Below are positions 8,852-16,922 of a stretch of 64,000 bases of DNA, in pieces. Below the pieces are notes generated by a model, which saw only the letters and a list, made by a program, of their open reading frames with translations, was not told the origin of the DNA and did not search any database. Position 1 is the first letter of the stretch, and the number at the start of each line of letters is the position of its first letter. The DNA is from a virus, in IMG/VR virus record IMGVR_UViG_3300036771_000052, positions 33,862 through 97,861 of that record. One strand, given 5' to 3'. The translations under genes and the position numbers were made by a program.

Positions 8852-9658
8852 ATGAGTCTCCCCGAGAATGTGAATGTCGTCCGGGTCCGCGGCTACTGGC
8901 TCGACCAATCAGGTCAAGGTACGACACGTTCAATTAACTTCCAGCCTCTGCCATGCGACCTGGTCACCGACAGCGGCGCGTTCGCCTACATTTCCACCAC
9001 AAACACCAGAATCGTACCCGACCCAACAACCGGGTACTTCTACGCCGATTTGATCGCCACGAACGACCCGGACTTGACCCCGTTCACATGGAAAGTGACA
9101 TTACAGGGTCAGCCGCCGTTCACCATCGAAGTCGACTACCAATCACCAACCGTTGACGTCGGTGACGGTGTGATGATGCAGGCGGTGTGGCTAGTGGACG
9201 CCGCCACCACAACAGTCCCACAACCAATTAGTTCTTATTACACCAAAACACAAACAGACGCCGCGATCGCCACCGCTATCGACGGAATAACCCTAGGCGC
9301 AGCCACCTCACTCACGACAACCGCCGTCGCGGCTGCCGCATTGTCGGGACACCAAATCGTCACCCCCGCCGCAAACGGGACCGTGAACTACGCCGACAAC
9401 ACTTCGACACCCTCGGGTGCGCCACTGTGGATGACCACCGCAGCCGTAACACAAGGCACCAGCGCAACCGTCCTCACCGCCGGACCGTGGACCGAACCGT
9501 CATGGACGTGGACACCCGGACCGATCTACCTCGGCGCCGCCGGCGTAATCACCCAGACCGTCCCGACAGCGCCAGCGTTCCTGGCTCAGATCGGCTATGC
9601 CACCACCCCCACGTCGATTGTGCTCGACCGGTGGCCATCAATCATCCTCGCCTCATAA
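8852..9658 (+). CDS. Minor tail protein or fibre with trimer end domain
   Basis: 268 residues. The N-terminal 100 residues (VRVRGYWLDQSGQGTTRSINFQP, FTWKVTLQGQPPFTIEV) form an Ig-like baseplate-binding domain. A short linker with SSYYTKTQTDAAIATAI, a frequent fibre stalk motif, follows. The end (IYLGAAGVITQTVPTAPAFLAQIGYA) matches the compact C-terminal fold found in several actinophage fibres. Preceded by an AGGACGGCG ribosome site. Confidence 0.65.
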   Translation: MSLPENVNVVRVRGYWLDQSGQGTTRSINFQPLPCDLVTDSGAFAYISTTNTRIVPDPTTGYFYADLIATNDPDLTPFTWKVTLQGQPPFTIEVDYQSPTVDVGDGVMMQAVWLVDAATTTVPQPISSYYTKTQTDAAIATAIDGITLGAATSLTTTAVAAAALSGHQIVTPAANGTVNYADNTSTPSGAPLWMTTAAVTQGTSATVLTAGPWTEPSWTWTPGPIYLGAAGVITQTVPTAPAFLAQIGYATTPTSIVLDRWPSIILAS

Positions 9659-9670
9659 GGGAGAGCTTTC

Positions 9671-10183
9671 ATGGCTGGAAACAAATACCTCTCGAATAAC
9701 GCCGGCACGATCACAGAAGTGCACGGGACTCAGGTGTCGGCTGGTGGCGCGAACGCCAACCAGATTCCCGCGTTGAACGCGAGCGGTGTGTTCGACACCT
9801 CGCTGCTACCTACCGGAATTGGCGCAGATACCGCTCAGATCGTCGCTAGCGAAGCTCTCTCGGCTGGTGCGTTCGTGAACGTGTGGAACAACAGCAGCGC
9901 GTTCAATGTCCGCAACGCCGACGGTTCAACCTCCGGCAAGGAGGCACACGGGTTCGTCTTGGCCGCAGTCAGTTCAAGTGGTACCGCCACGGTTTATTTC
10001 GCCGGCACCAACAACGCTGTTACCGGTGTCACTGCGGGTGTGCAGTACCTGTCGTCGTCCGCGGTGGGGGGGTTTAGCTCCACCGCGCCGTCGGGTTCGG
10101 GTCAGACTGTGCAACGTCTCGGCGTTGGTACCACTTCCACGGCGATTGATTTCAATCGGCAAACCCCGATCGTTCTCGCATGA
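9671..10183 (+). CDS. Fibre or decoration-like protein
   Basis: 170 residues, ATG with GGGAGAG upstream. The N-terminus (LSNNAGTITEVHGTQVSAGGANANQIPALNASGVFD) is a short fibre stalk. The C-terminal 110 residues (VASEALSAGAFVNVWNN, AHGFVLAAVSSSGTATVYFAGTNN) match the small beta-barrel repeated in phage decoration and fibre proteins. It overlaps the next gene as ATGA. Confidence 0.6.
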   Translation: MAGNKYLSNNAGTITEVHGTQVSAGGANANQIPALNASGVFDTSLLPTGIGADTAQIVASEALSAGAFVNVWNNSSAFNVRNADGSTSGKEAHGFVLAAVSSSGTATVYFAGTNNAVTGVTAGVQYLSSSAVGGFSSTAPSGSGQTVQRLGVGTTSTAIDFNRQTPIVLA

Positions 10184-11397
10184 CGACGCGTCGGCCACTG
10201 TATCTCAACGCTGGCCAGATACAGCAAATCGTTGATGGCGACACGCTGCCGAGCGGGATCACAACAAATTTATCGCCAGCTCTAACCCCCACCGCAACGA
10301 AGACATCCGCGTATACGGCTGTTGCGGGTGATCTAGTGGTGTGCAATACCGCTAGCGGCGGATTCACCGTCACTATGCCGGCGGCTGCGGCCGGGACAGT
10401 GATCGCGGTTCGAAAGGACGATACCAGCGCTAACACGGTCACGATCTCCCCTAATGGTGGTGACGTGTTCGGTGCCGTTAACACGGTTAGTTCTCTGACG
10501 TTGGATGTGGCTCGTCAGGTTGTCACGTTGGTGGGGGTGTCGGGGGGATGGATTCTTTCCGGCGGAATTCCGACCCCGCGGACTTTGCCAGATGTGCAGA
10601 TTTTCACCAGCAGCGGGACCTGGACTAAGCCACCGGGTGCTACAACGACCAATGTCATCATAGTTCCCCCCGGTGGCGGCGGCGGTTCCGGACCTCGGCT
10701 CGCTTCCGGTACCGCCAGTTCGGGCGGCGCGAGCGGCGGCTGCGGCGGATGGACGATAGGAACATTCCGAACCGCCGATCTCGGCGCTACCGAATCAGTC
10801 ACAGTCGGCGCAGCAGGCACCGGTGGTGCCGCTGTCACTGCTGACAGCACCAACGGCAATGCGGGAGGCAGCGGGGGCACCTGCCTGTTTGGCACCCCGA
10901 CCAAGATGCGCGCCAGCGGCGGCTCCGGCGGTGGCGGCGGTGGTACTACAACCTCCGTAGCTGGTGGTGTCACTTCAGGCGCCTTTCTTCTGGGCGGCAA
11001 CGGCGCTACATGCACGGCTGGCGGTGTCGGCGCCAACGGCGTAGCCGTCAACTCTGGCGCGACGAGTGGGGGCGCCGGCGGCGGCATTACTTCTGGCGGT
11101 ACTGCGCAGGCCGGAGGAACGGCCGGGTTCGCGCTCCAGATCGGACAAGCCGGTGGCGCCGGTGGTGGTGCTGGTGGCGGCACTGGTGTCGCTGGGGCTG
11201 GCACCGTGACGAACTGTCCCTGCGGCGGCGCTGGTGGTGGTGGTGGTGGTGCCAACACCGCTGGTGCGGGCGGCGCAGGTGGTGCGGGTGGCATCTACGG
11301 CTCCGGCGGTGGCGGCGGCGGTGCGTCGCTGAATGGAAGCAACTCCGGCGCGGGCGGTAACGGCGCTGCCGGCATCTGCATCGTCTTCAGCAATTAG
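10180..11397 (+). CDS. Glycine-rich tail fibre, possible polyglycine tip
   Basis: 405 residues. The first 130 residues contain a beta-barrel-like stalk domain (SAYTAVAGDLVVCNTASGGFTVTMP, AVRKDDTSANTVTISPNG). Residues about 145-165 (FTSSGTWTKPPGATTTNVIIVPPGGGGG) are the well-known opening of glycine-rich fibre ends. The remaining 240 residues are dominated by GG, GAGG and GGGGG runs with few large residues. In other phages such segments fold as packed polyglycine II helices that form the receptor-binding tip; that comparison is established knowledge, its use here is inference. Confidence 0.75.
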   Translation: MTTRRPLYLNAGQIQQIVDGDTLPSGITTNLSPALTPTATKTSAYTAVAGDLVVCNTASGGFTVTMPAAAAGTVIAVRKDDTSANTVTISPNGGDVFGAVNTVSSLTLDVARQVVTLVGVSGGWILSGGIPTPRTLPDVQIFTSSGTWTKPPGATTTNVIIVPPGGGGGSGPRLASGTASSGGASGGCGGWTIGTFRTADLGATESVTVGAAGTGGAAVTADSTNGNAGGSGGTCLFGTPTKMRASGGSGGGGGGTTTSVAGGVTSGAFLLGGNGATCTAGGVGANGVAVNSGATSGGAGGGITSGGTAQAGGTAGFALQIGQAGGAGGGAGGGTGVAGAGTVTNCPCGGAGGGGGGANTAGAGGAGGAGGIYGSGGGGGGASLNGSNSGAGGNGAAGICIVFSN

Positions 11398-11408
11398 TGG
11401 GGTAAATC

Positions 11409-11759
11409 GTGGCTGTTTATGTACTTGTATCTACCGATCCAACGAATCTCGTCATTGTTGAGGGACCGATTGTGTGGGACGGCCAAACCCCCTATCAGTT
11501 GCCGCCGAATACTCAGGCGATGTTGGCGTCGACCGCGTTGGCGGCTGGTTACACCTATCCGCCACCGGATGTCGGCACCGCAAACATGCTCGCGTTGCAG
11601 CAGAAGGCGTTGAACGCGTTGACGTCCAACGCAACGTATTTGGGTATTGGCAGTCCTACGACCGCTCAGGCGGTTGCGCAGGTGGCGAGTTTGACTCGGC
11701 AGGTTAATGCGTTGATTCGGTTGCAGGTGGGTGTGTTGGATTCGACGTCTGGGACGTGA
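11409..11759 (+). CDS. Small tail-associated protein, hypothetical
   Basis: 116 residues with a GTG start. The order VLVSTDPTNLVIVEGPIVWDGQTPYQLP, then a helix with ANMLALQQKALNALTSNATYLGI and ASLTRQVNALIRLQVGVL, is a pattern of small proteins found after fibre genes in many actinophages. It is probably a fibre chaperone or minor tail component. Last gene before the lysis cassette. Confidence 0.55.
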   Translation: MAVYVLVSTDPTNLVIVEGPIVWDGQTPYQLPPNTQAMLASTALAAGYTYPPPDVGTANMLALQQKALNALTSNATYLGIGSPTTAQAVAQVASLTRQVNALIRLQVGVLDSTSGT

Positions 11760-11789
11760 TCTCCGGCTGAGTTTTTTCGGAGGGAGTCA

Positions 11790-12188
11790 ATGCCGAATCG
11801 ACCTGAGTTGACCTCCAGTCGAATGTGGTATGCCGGGTTGTGGCGCATCGTATTAGGCGCCATCGATTCTCTCTACGGCGGCATCATCCTCTCCGGAGCA
11901 CACGCGAACAGCGCCTACCAGCAAATCCTTGAACGGGTGTGTCCGCTGCAACTTTTCGCGGCGGTCTTGGTGATTGTTGGGTCGCTCCTCATTTCCCGAA
12001 CTTTGAAGTGGGGTGGGGTGATGGGTGCGGCGGTGTGGATGTCTTTCGGGATGGCGTCTTTGGTGACGGTGTTCCAACATACTGCGGAGTCTGATACGGG
12101 TCCGGTGTTGCTGATTGGGTTCGCCATTCTCCATTTGTTGATCACTTATGGCGCTGCTGCTGGTTTGGCGGCGAAGAAAAAAGAGTAA
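11790..12188 (+). CDS. Four-helix membrane protein, lysis cassette
   Basis: 132 residues with hydrophobic segments at about 17-37, 52-69, 74-94 and 104-126 and a lysine-rich end (AAKKKE). GGAGGG precedes the ATG by about 8 bases. It opens the set of membrane proteins leading to the endolysin, so it may be a holin, antiholin or pinholin-like protein. The better holin candidate is at 16075; the job of this one is open. Confidence 0.6.
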   Translation: MPNRPELTSSRMWYAGLWRIVLGAIDSLYGGIILSGAHANSAYQQILERVCPLQLFAAVLVIVGSLLISRTLKWGGVMGAAVWMSFGMASLVTVFQHTAESDTGPVLLIGFAILHLLITYGAAAGLAAKKKE

Positions 12189-12197
12189 GGGACGCTG

Positions 12198-12563
12198 GTG
12201 CCACCTGGAATCAATATCCCAACCAGTGGACCGCTCGCATGGATCGTTGTTGTCACGTCGCTCCTTATCGCGTTCGCTCCGCTGATTGTAGCTCATTTCA
12301 AAAAACCTGATGCTCATGTTGTGTTGCCGGTGACGGCGGCGCAACCACAGCTCGACGCGGGTAATGCGTTACTCGCAACCCTGGTGGCTAATTTGGAGAA
12401 GCGGACGTCGGCGGCGGAGGACCGAGCCAACGACTATATTGGGATAAATAATGAGCTGCGGGAACGTTTAGCTCGCGCGGAGTCTGAGATCGCCGCGTTG
12501 AAGAGTGAGATTGCTGTGTTGACCGCTCGTCTTATGGAGCGAGGAAGGCGTCGGGATGAGTGA
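12198..12563 (+). CDS. Single-pass membrane protein with coiled coil
   Basis: 121 residues, GTG start. One transmembrane segment at about 12-33 is followed by a long amphipathic helix with heptads (NLEKRTSAAEDRANDYIGI, then ERLARAESEIAALKSEIAVL). Membrane anchor plus coiled coil is the layout of spanin-like or holin-accessory proteins, but actinobacterial hosts lack an outer membrane, so the role is uncertain. The end overlaps the next start. Confidence 0.6.
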   Translation: MPPGINIPTSGPLAWIVVVTSLLIAFAPLIVAHFKKPDAHVVLPVTAAQPQLDAGNALLATLVANLEKRTSAAEDRANDYIGINNELRERLARAESEIAALKSEIAVLTARLMERGRRRDE

Positions 12564-13086
12564 CGCTAAGGAACCGCTGGAGCTTCACGAGGATTCCCCA
12601 CCTGCTGATGTCGCCGCGAAAATCGGTGAGCTTTACGCCGAGGTTGTTCAGAAGATGGTGGAGGAAGCTCCGGCGGTTGCGAAGTTGGAGGCGAAGATTG
12701 AGGCCACCAGGATTGTTCGGCGTTGGTATTTGATGGCGGTGTTGGCGGCGGCGATCGTGTCTCTCACAGTGTCGGCGATGGCGTTGAATATTATTTTGTC
12801 TACGCGTACTCAGCAGGCGGCGTGGCATGCCGTTTTCGAGGCGCGGCAGCAAAACTTCACCAGCGATAAGCAGAAGTTGGCGATGTTGAATGACACGTTG
12901 AAAGCGGAGGGGAAAGCGCAGGTCCCGGAGCCGCAAACCCCTCTGGATGCCACCGCGGCTGTGTCGTTGGCTACTGTGTTGTTGCGGAATGGTCCGGTGT
13001 GTCCGGACGCCTCGACGGTGCAGAAGGTTACTTATTCGAGTGGGGTCACGGGTTGGGGTTGTGTGAACGTACCCCCGAAGCGTTAG
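12556..13086 (+). CDS. Single-pass membrane protein, hypothetical
   Basis: 176 residues. The N-terminal 55 residues are acidic and helical, a membrane segment lies at about 59-81, and the outer part is helical with two Cys near the end (PVCPDAS, GWGCVNVP) that could form a disulfide outside the cell. Overlaps the preceding gene by 8 bases. Probably part of the envelope or lysis set; no family recognised. Confidence 0.6.
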   Translation: MSDAKEPLELHEDSPPADVAAKIGELYAEVVQKMVEEAPAVAKLEAKIEATRIVRRWYLMAVLAAAIVSLTVSAMALNIILSTRTQQAAWHAVFEARQQNFTSDKQKLAMLNDTLKAEGKAQVPEPQTPLDATAAVSLATVLLRNGPVCPDASTVQKVTYSSGVTGWGCVNVPPKR

Positions 13087-13145
13087 AAGCGTTATATAGT
13101 TTTGGTGACGAGAAATTCTCGGTCCCCGATAGGAAGGTTCCACAA

Positions 13146-13331
13146 ATGCGGCTTCTGGTCGCGGCGGTTCTGGCCGTCGGTGCTCTCGGCGTCGGCGCCG
13201 GCAGCGCAACAGCGCATGATTTCCACCGTCATCACCATCATTTGGGGTGGCGGCTTGGTGAGGTTGTGCATCATCCGTTCCACCTGTTCCATCCGGATCA
13301 TCCGGGATTTCATCATGGAGGACATCACTAA
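13146..13331 (+). CDS. Histidine-rich secreted peptide, 61 aa
   Basis: The ATG at 13146 has AGGAAGG about 8 bases upstream and opens a clear signal peptide (hydrophobic residues 4-20, cleavage likely after ATA). The mature part of about 38 residues holds 15 histidines, in runs such as HRHHHHL, VVHHPFHLFHP and FHHGGHH, with no Cys. This composition predicts binding of Zn, Ni or Cu outside the membrane. The stop overlaps the next start as TAATG, so the two are translated together. A longer frame reaching back to 12999 exists but would swallow the end of the preceding gene. Confidence 0.75.
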   Translation: MRLLVAAVLAVGALGVGAGSATAHDFHRHHHHLGWRLGEVVHHPFHLFHPDHPGFHHGGHH

Positions 13332-14233
13332 TGCGTAAGGTTTTGTTCGCCGTCCTCGCCATCGTGGTGAGTTTCGGCTTGTCTACGGGTGCGGCGTTCG
13401 CGTCGACACCAACCCAAGGCGTCGACTGTTCTACTGGTCAGAGCGGCCTGGTGAATTTGGGTACAACAACGTGTACTAACACGTCAACCGCTACTGGTTT
13501 GACTGGTTTGTTGCCGTCGGTAACTAATCTGTTGGGGGTTCGCCATCGGCCACGCTGGCCATATCCTGGGTTGCCAGCAGGTTTCCCGTCGTTGTATGAC
13601 GGGAATCTTCTTCCGCTGTCCGAGCTGGGTTTGACTGGTGTAAACCAGGATCTAGACGTCTGCGCTTACGGCAATTACAACGCGCTCGACCAGTACGGTC
13701 TGAGGACGTATGGCGGTCGTTGGCGTGGTGTCGAGTCACGTTGGTTCGCGGTTCAACGCGCTGAGCGCATGGCGGCGTTGCGCGCCGCGGCTGGCTGTGG
13801 GAGTACCGCGGTGATTCCGTGGCAGCTCCGTGGGAACGAACTGAACCTCGGCTACTACGGCGGTTCCGGTTTCTACAATGTGTGCGAGTCGCCAACGTTC
13901 GACGGTTTCCAAGGTGTGTTGCGTCCACGTCTGCGTGGCGCTTGGCCAGGTTTCGAACGCCACTATTTGGGTGGTTCCCGTGAGGCGTGGCTGAATTCGT
14001 TCCGTCAGCTTCATGAGCAGGCGGGTTGTAGTCCGTCGGTGGTGGTGGTTCCCGGCGCCACCTACGAGCAGCCGCTCATTGAGCAGCCGCAGGTGATCGA
14101 ACAGCCACAGGTTATCCAGCAGTCGGCTCCGTGTGGGTGTGCTCCCGTTAGCGCTCCGCCGGTTGTTCAACCTGAGGGTGTTCCGGGTGCGGGGAATTCT
14201 GGTTTGGCTCCGGATGCGGTGAGGGTTAACTAA
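13331..14233 (+). CDS. Secreted cysteine-containing protein, 300 aa
   Basis: A signal peptide spans residues 1-24 (cleavage near AFAS). The mature protein has about ten Cys, including DVCAYG, AAGCGS, YNVCES, QAGCS and CGCAP, and aromatic and Arg-rich stretches (RHRPRWPYPGLPAGFPSLYDG, WRGVESRWFAVQRAERM). The tail carries EQPQVI repeats and is Pro-rich, without an LPXTG signal or membrane anchor. It is abutted by the sortase gene (TAA then ATG). It probably acts in the envelope; no family recognised. Confidence 0.6.
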   Translation: MRKVLFAVLAIVVSFGLSTGAAFASTPTQGVDCSTGQSGLVNLGTTTCTNTSTATGLTGLLPSVTNLLGVRHRPRWPYPGLPAGFPSLYDGNLLPLSELGLTGVNQDLDVCAYGNYNALDQYGLRTYGGRWRGVESRWFAVQRAERMAALRAAAGCGSTAVIPWQLRGNELNLGYYGGSGFYNVCESPTFDGFQGVLRPRLRGAWPGFERHYLGGSREAWLNSFRQLHEQAGCSPSVVVVPGATYEQPLIEQPQVIEQPQVIQQSAPCGCAPVSAPPVVQPEGVPGAGNSGLAPDAVRVN

Positions 14234-14809
14234 ATGCTGCGGGTCCTTCTTTCGGGACTCGCCGCGCTGGTCGGGGTGTCGATGACGTGGTGCGACCCCC
14301 CGGCCTCCCTCGCCGATATGAGTGTGTATCCGACGGGGATTCACATCCCCGCTATCGGTGTTGATGGGAATCAACTTATCCCGTTGGGTTTAGCGAAGGA
14401 CCGCACACTTCAAACCCCACCGTTGTCCACACCACAGATTGGTGGCTGGTACACGGGAGCATCAGTCCCGGGTGATCCGGGAACTGCGATAATCATTTCC
14501 CACGTGGACGGGGACGGGAAGAAGGGTTTGTTTTACGATCTTTCCCGGGTTCAGGTGGGGGACGAGATTTCGGTTGACCGGTCTGATGGTCATATGGCTG
14601 TTTTCACGGTCACTAAGGTGGGGTTGTTTTGCAAGGAGAGAGCCGCGTGTCCCCGGGGGAAGAAAGTTTTTCCTTCCGCGGAGTTTTACTCCACGCAGTC
14701 TGAACCGCAACTTCATTTGGAAACTTGTGGTGGCAGGTTTGATGCGAAAGACAAAAACTATTTGGACGCGTTCGTGGTGTTCTCGACATTGACTGCGAGT
14801 TTCGGATGA
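14234..14809 (+). CDS. Class F sortase (cell-wall transpeptidase)
   Basis: 191 residues with an N-terminal hydrophobic segment (1-20) that could anchor or be cleaved. The core has the class F layout: IPAIGVDGNQLIPLGL, GGWYTGASVPGDPGTAIIISHVDG with catalytic His90, VGDEISVDRSDGHMAVFTVTKV, and LHLETCGGRFD with catalyt­ic Cys165 and Arg168. Sortases cut a surface protein at a sorting motif and join it to the wall or another protein. No LPXTG-type sorting signal was seen in the phage proteins here, so the substrate may be a host protein. Sits between a secreted protein and the endolysin. Confidence 0.85.
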   Translation: MLRVLLSGLAALVGVSMTWCDPPASLADMSVYPTGIHIPAIGVDGNQLIPLGLAKDRTLQTPPLSTPQIGGWYTGASVPGDPGTAIIISHVDGDGKKGLFYDLSRVQVGDEISVDRSDGHMAVFTVTKVGLFCKERAACPRGKKVFPSAEFYSTQSEPQLHLETCGGRFDAKDKNYLDAFVVFSTLTASFG

Positions 14810-15807
14810 TCTTCGATGAGTTGTGGCAGGAGATGCTGTCCCGGAGGGACCCTCAACACACCACTGAGTTCCTTGCTTCTCCTGGCTTGTATGGGATTGA
14901 CACTTCGTCGTGGCAGGGGACGGTTCAGTGGTCGGCGGTCGCGGCGTCGGGTCACCAGCTGGTTTATGTGAAGGCTTCTGAGGGTGCGGGTTTGAGTTAC
15001 CCGACGTTGGATGCGCAATATCGGGGAGCTGTGGCTGCGGGGATGAGTGTGGGGTTGTACCACTTCGCCAACCCCGCTTTGACCCCTGAGGCGAACGCTG
15101 ACGCGTTCTCCACGCAAATCAACAGGTTGGGCGCCACGGTCAATCATTTGCCGCCAGCGCTCGACCTAGAGATTGGTTCTGGTGACTTGTCGGGGTGGTG
15201 TCAAGCGTTCATCGCTCGGCTTCGGCAGCAGATCAACTGGCAACCTGTGTGTGTCTATTCCGATGCGTCGTTCTTCAAAAACCAGATCGGCGAAGAATGG
15301 ATGGACGACGATATTGTTTTGTGGATCGCATCATTCAACAACAACCCCGGCCACCCGTCGTACATGTCTCCTCGGGTGGCGATCCATCAGTATTCCCAAT
15401 CCGGGAATGTTCCTGGTGTGGCGGGTGATGTTGACTTGGACTTTGCGATCTGGCCGCTCAACCAGCTTATCGGAGATGACGACTTGACCCCGCAAGAATC
15501 GCAGATGCTCACCGACATCCACCAAATGCTCCCCGTGATCACCTGGCTATACGGCCAATTCGCCGGCCTCGGACCAGACGGCACACCCGCACCATTCCCC
15601 GACGTCCCAGGATGGGAAACCCTCCCCGGGGGAACAAACCAACACTTGTCATTCCTGGACTACGCTCGACAAGCCAACGTACAGCTAGCCGGGTTGACAC
15701 AGTCGGTACAAAACATTATTTCCACCTCTGGTGGGACGGTGGATGCGAAGGGTTTGGCAGATCAGATCGTCGCCGAATTTGTGAACAAAATCCACAACAA
15801 TGTGTAA
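14806..15807 (+). CDS. Endolysin, GH25 lysozyme
   Basis: 333 residues. The GH25 muramidase domain spans about 28-215: YGIDTSSWQG with D32, LVYVKASEG, VGLYHFANP, the acid pair in PALDLEIG (D120, E122), CVYSD and IHQYSQSG...DVDLDFA. These acidic residues cleave the glycan strand between MurNAc and GlcNAc. After DDDLTPQESQMLTDI comes a 110-residue C-terminal part that probably binds the wall or tunes activity. Overlaps the sortase gene as ATGA and precedes the holin genes. Confidence 0.9.
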   Translation: MIFDELWQEMLSRRDPQHTTEFLASPGLYGIDTSSWQGTVQWSAVAASGHQLVYVKASEGAGLSYPTLDAQYRGAVAAGMSVGLYHFANPALTPEANADAFSTQINRLGATVNHLPPALDLEIGSGDLSGWCQAFIARLRQQINWQPVCVYSDASFFKNQIGEEWMDDDIVLWIASFNNNPGHPSYMSPRVAIHQYSQSGNVPGVAGDVDLDFAIWPLNQLIGDDDLTPQESQMLTDIHQMLPVITWLYGQFAGLGPDGTPAPFPDVPGWETLPGGTNQHLSFLDYARQANVQLAGLTQSVQNIISTSGGTVDAKGLADQIVAEFVNKIHNNV

Positions 15808-16081
15808 CCACATCCCTGAGGGGATGTGGGCCAGGATTTGGACATGGTTCCTCTCCGCCACGTTGGGGACTTTCGTCGCGGTGGAAACCGTCGCGTTAAC
15901 CCTCGAAGGTTCCCCCGCCACCCTCTCCGCCTACATCCGAACAGTGGCGGGATCGGACCCACGCTGCCATCACGTCCACGCCGGACGCCTAGCGCTGCTG
16001 GTGATCTTCGGGTGGGCTACCGCTCATTTGGGTTGGGGTCTGTTCGGGTACGACCCGCATCATCGGAGGAACAGATGCTGA
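15800..16081 (+). CDS. Two-helix membrane protein, possible holin partner
   Basis: 93 residues, overlapping the endolysin stop. Hydrophobic segments at about 14-34 and 64-84 with a Cys/His-containing linker (SDPRCHHVHAGR). Its place between endolysin and holin is where many actinophages carry a second small membrane protein (holin or antiholin). Function inferred from position only. Confidence 0.65.
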   Translation: MCNHIPEGMWARIWTWFLSATLGTFVAVETVALTLEGSPATLSAYIRTVAGSDPRCHHVHAGRLALLVIFGWATAHLGWGLFGYDPHHRRNRC

Positions 16082-16470
16082 AAAAAATTTGGTCCGCTCT
16101 CTCGCGTGCGGTGACCCGTAACCCGGTGGTGATCTCGGGGGGGTTCGCGGCGCTGTTGCAGTTTGTGTCCACCCAGATTGTTCCGTTGACAGTGGACCAG
16201 CAGGGAACGCTCAACGCCGCCGTGGTGGCGTTGTTGGGGTTCATCGCCGCCGCCGCGGTGTCAGAGGAGAAAGCTGTTCCCGCGATCGCCGGACTCGTCC
16301 AAGCCGTCCTGGCTGTGGTCCTGGCGTTTGATGTTCACATGTCTACGCAGTGGCAGACGGCGGTGATGGCGTTTGTTACGACGGGTGTGGCGATGTTTGT
16401 TCATACTCAGGTGACCGCTAGGGGTGGTCCGCCGAGGGGTCGACACGAGGTTAATTGGATGCGTGGGTAA
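16075..16470 (+). CDS. Holin
   Basis: 131 residues from the ATG at 16075, which has CGGAGGA eight bases upstream; the frame is open further left but that part is shadow. A basic N-terminus (MLKKIWSALSRAVTRNP) leads to about four hydrophobic segments, and a basic tail (ARGGPPRGRHEV). The pattern NPVVISGGFAALLQF, then QQGTLNAAVVALLGFIAAAAVSEEKAVP matches the common actinophage holin family found after the endolysin. It would open the membrane at lysis time. Confidence 0.75.
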   Translation: MLKKIWSALSRAVTRNPVVISGGFAALLQFVSTQIVPLTVDQQGTLNAAVVALLGFIAAAAVSEEKAVPAIAGLVQAVLAVVLAFDVHMSTQWQTAVMAFVTTGVAMFVHTQVTARGGPPRGRHEVNWMRG

Positions 16471-16482
16471 CCATCCTGAATG

Positions 16483-16525
16483 CCTGGTCGAAACCCCTCG
16501 AATTCGGGACGAAGGGTTTCCCAGG
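16483..16525 (+). terminator. Stem-loop after holin gene
   Basis: CCTGG-TC-GAAACCC pairs with GGGTTTC-CCAGG across a 17-base loop, directly after the last rightward late gene. No T-run follows, so it may stabilise the mRNA end or work with the next hairpin. Confidence 0.45.
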
Positions 16526-16527
16526 CG

Positions 16528-16574
16528 GGAACCCCCGGCGCCTAGAAGCCTTATGGCTCGACGCCGGGGGTTCC
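16528..16574. terminator. Strong 13-bp hairpin between convergent genes
   Basis: GGAACCCCCGGCG (16528-16540) pairs perfectly with CGCCGGGGGTTCC (16562-16574); the loop holds an inner AGCC/GGCT stem. It separates the rightward late genes from the leftward gene that ends at 16585, so it can serve as a terminator in both directions. Confidence 0.7.
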
Positions 16575-16584
16575 ATTAAAATTT

Positions 16585-16833
16585 CTACTTACATTGGGTG
16601 ATGGTGCCGGGGAACCCGAACCATCCGAAGACGATTGCGATGGCGCTCCCGCAGGTTGCGGTCCCCACCCCGGATGAACCGGAACTTCCCGAAGACCCGG
16701 AAGAACCCCCGGAGCTTCCTCCCTTGCCTCCGGCTCCGCCGGGACTGGATGCCGCGGATGCGAGTCCGGGTGTGGCGGTGAGTGCGAGTGTGGCGATGAC
16801 GGTGGCGATTAACGCGCGGGTGCTGCGCTTCAT
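16585..16833 (-). CDS. Secreted Gly/Ser-rich small protein
   Basis: 82 residues with GAGGAGGAAAG just before the ATG. Signal peptide at 1-27 (cleavage after ASA). A flexible Gly/Ser linker with SSG repeats (about 30-56) leads to a C-terminal part with two Cys (TATCGSA, ITQCK) around a hydrophobic core, probably one disulfide. It may be a small surface or excreted protein made in lysogens or early infection. No family recognised. Confidence 0.65.
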   Translation of the reverse strand: MKRSTRALIATVIATLALTATPGLASAASSPGGAGGKGGSSGGSSGSSGSSGSSGVGTATCGSAIAIVFGWFGFPGTITQCK

Positions 16834-16916
16834 TGCTTTCCTCCTCAGTGGTGTGGCGTCTCAATGGTATCGGCCTTCGCCACAGCTCCCGGTGTGCCAT
16901 TCGGGTGAGTGAGGGT

Positions 16917-16922
16917 ATTATA
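16917..16922 (-). promoter_or_regulatory. Possible leftward -10 box (TATAAT)
   Basis: A perfect TATAAT on the minus strand lies 84 bases upstream of the start of the secreted Gly/Ser-rich gene. No convincing -35 is seen at the usual distance, so the call rests on the -10 alone. Confidence 0.3.

Noticed and set aside
10515-11294. Minus-strand Pro-rich 259-codon frame
   Set aside because: It is the complement of the Gly codons of the glycine-rich fibre; no ribosome site and opposite to the operon.
13331-14233. Sortase substrate
   Set aside because: The secreted protein has no LPXTG-like signal, hydrophobic anchor or basic tail, so a direct substrate role is not supported.
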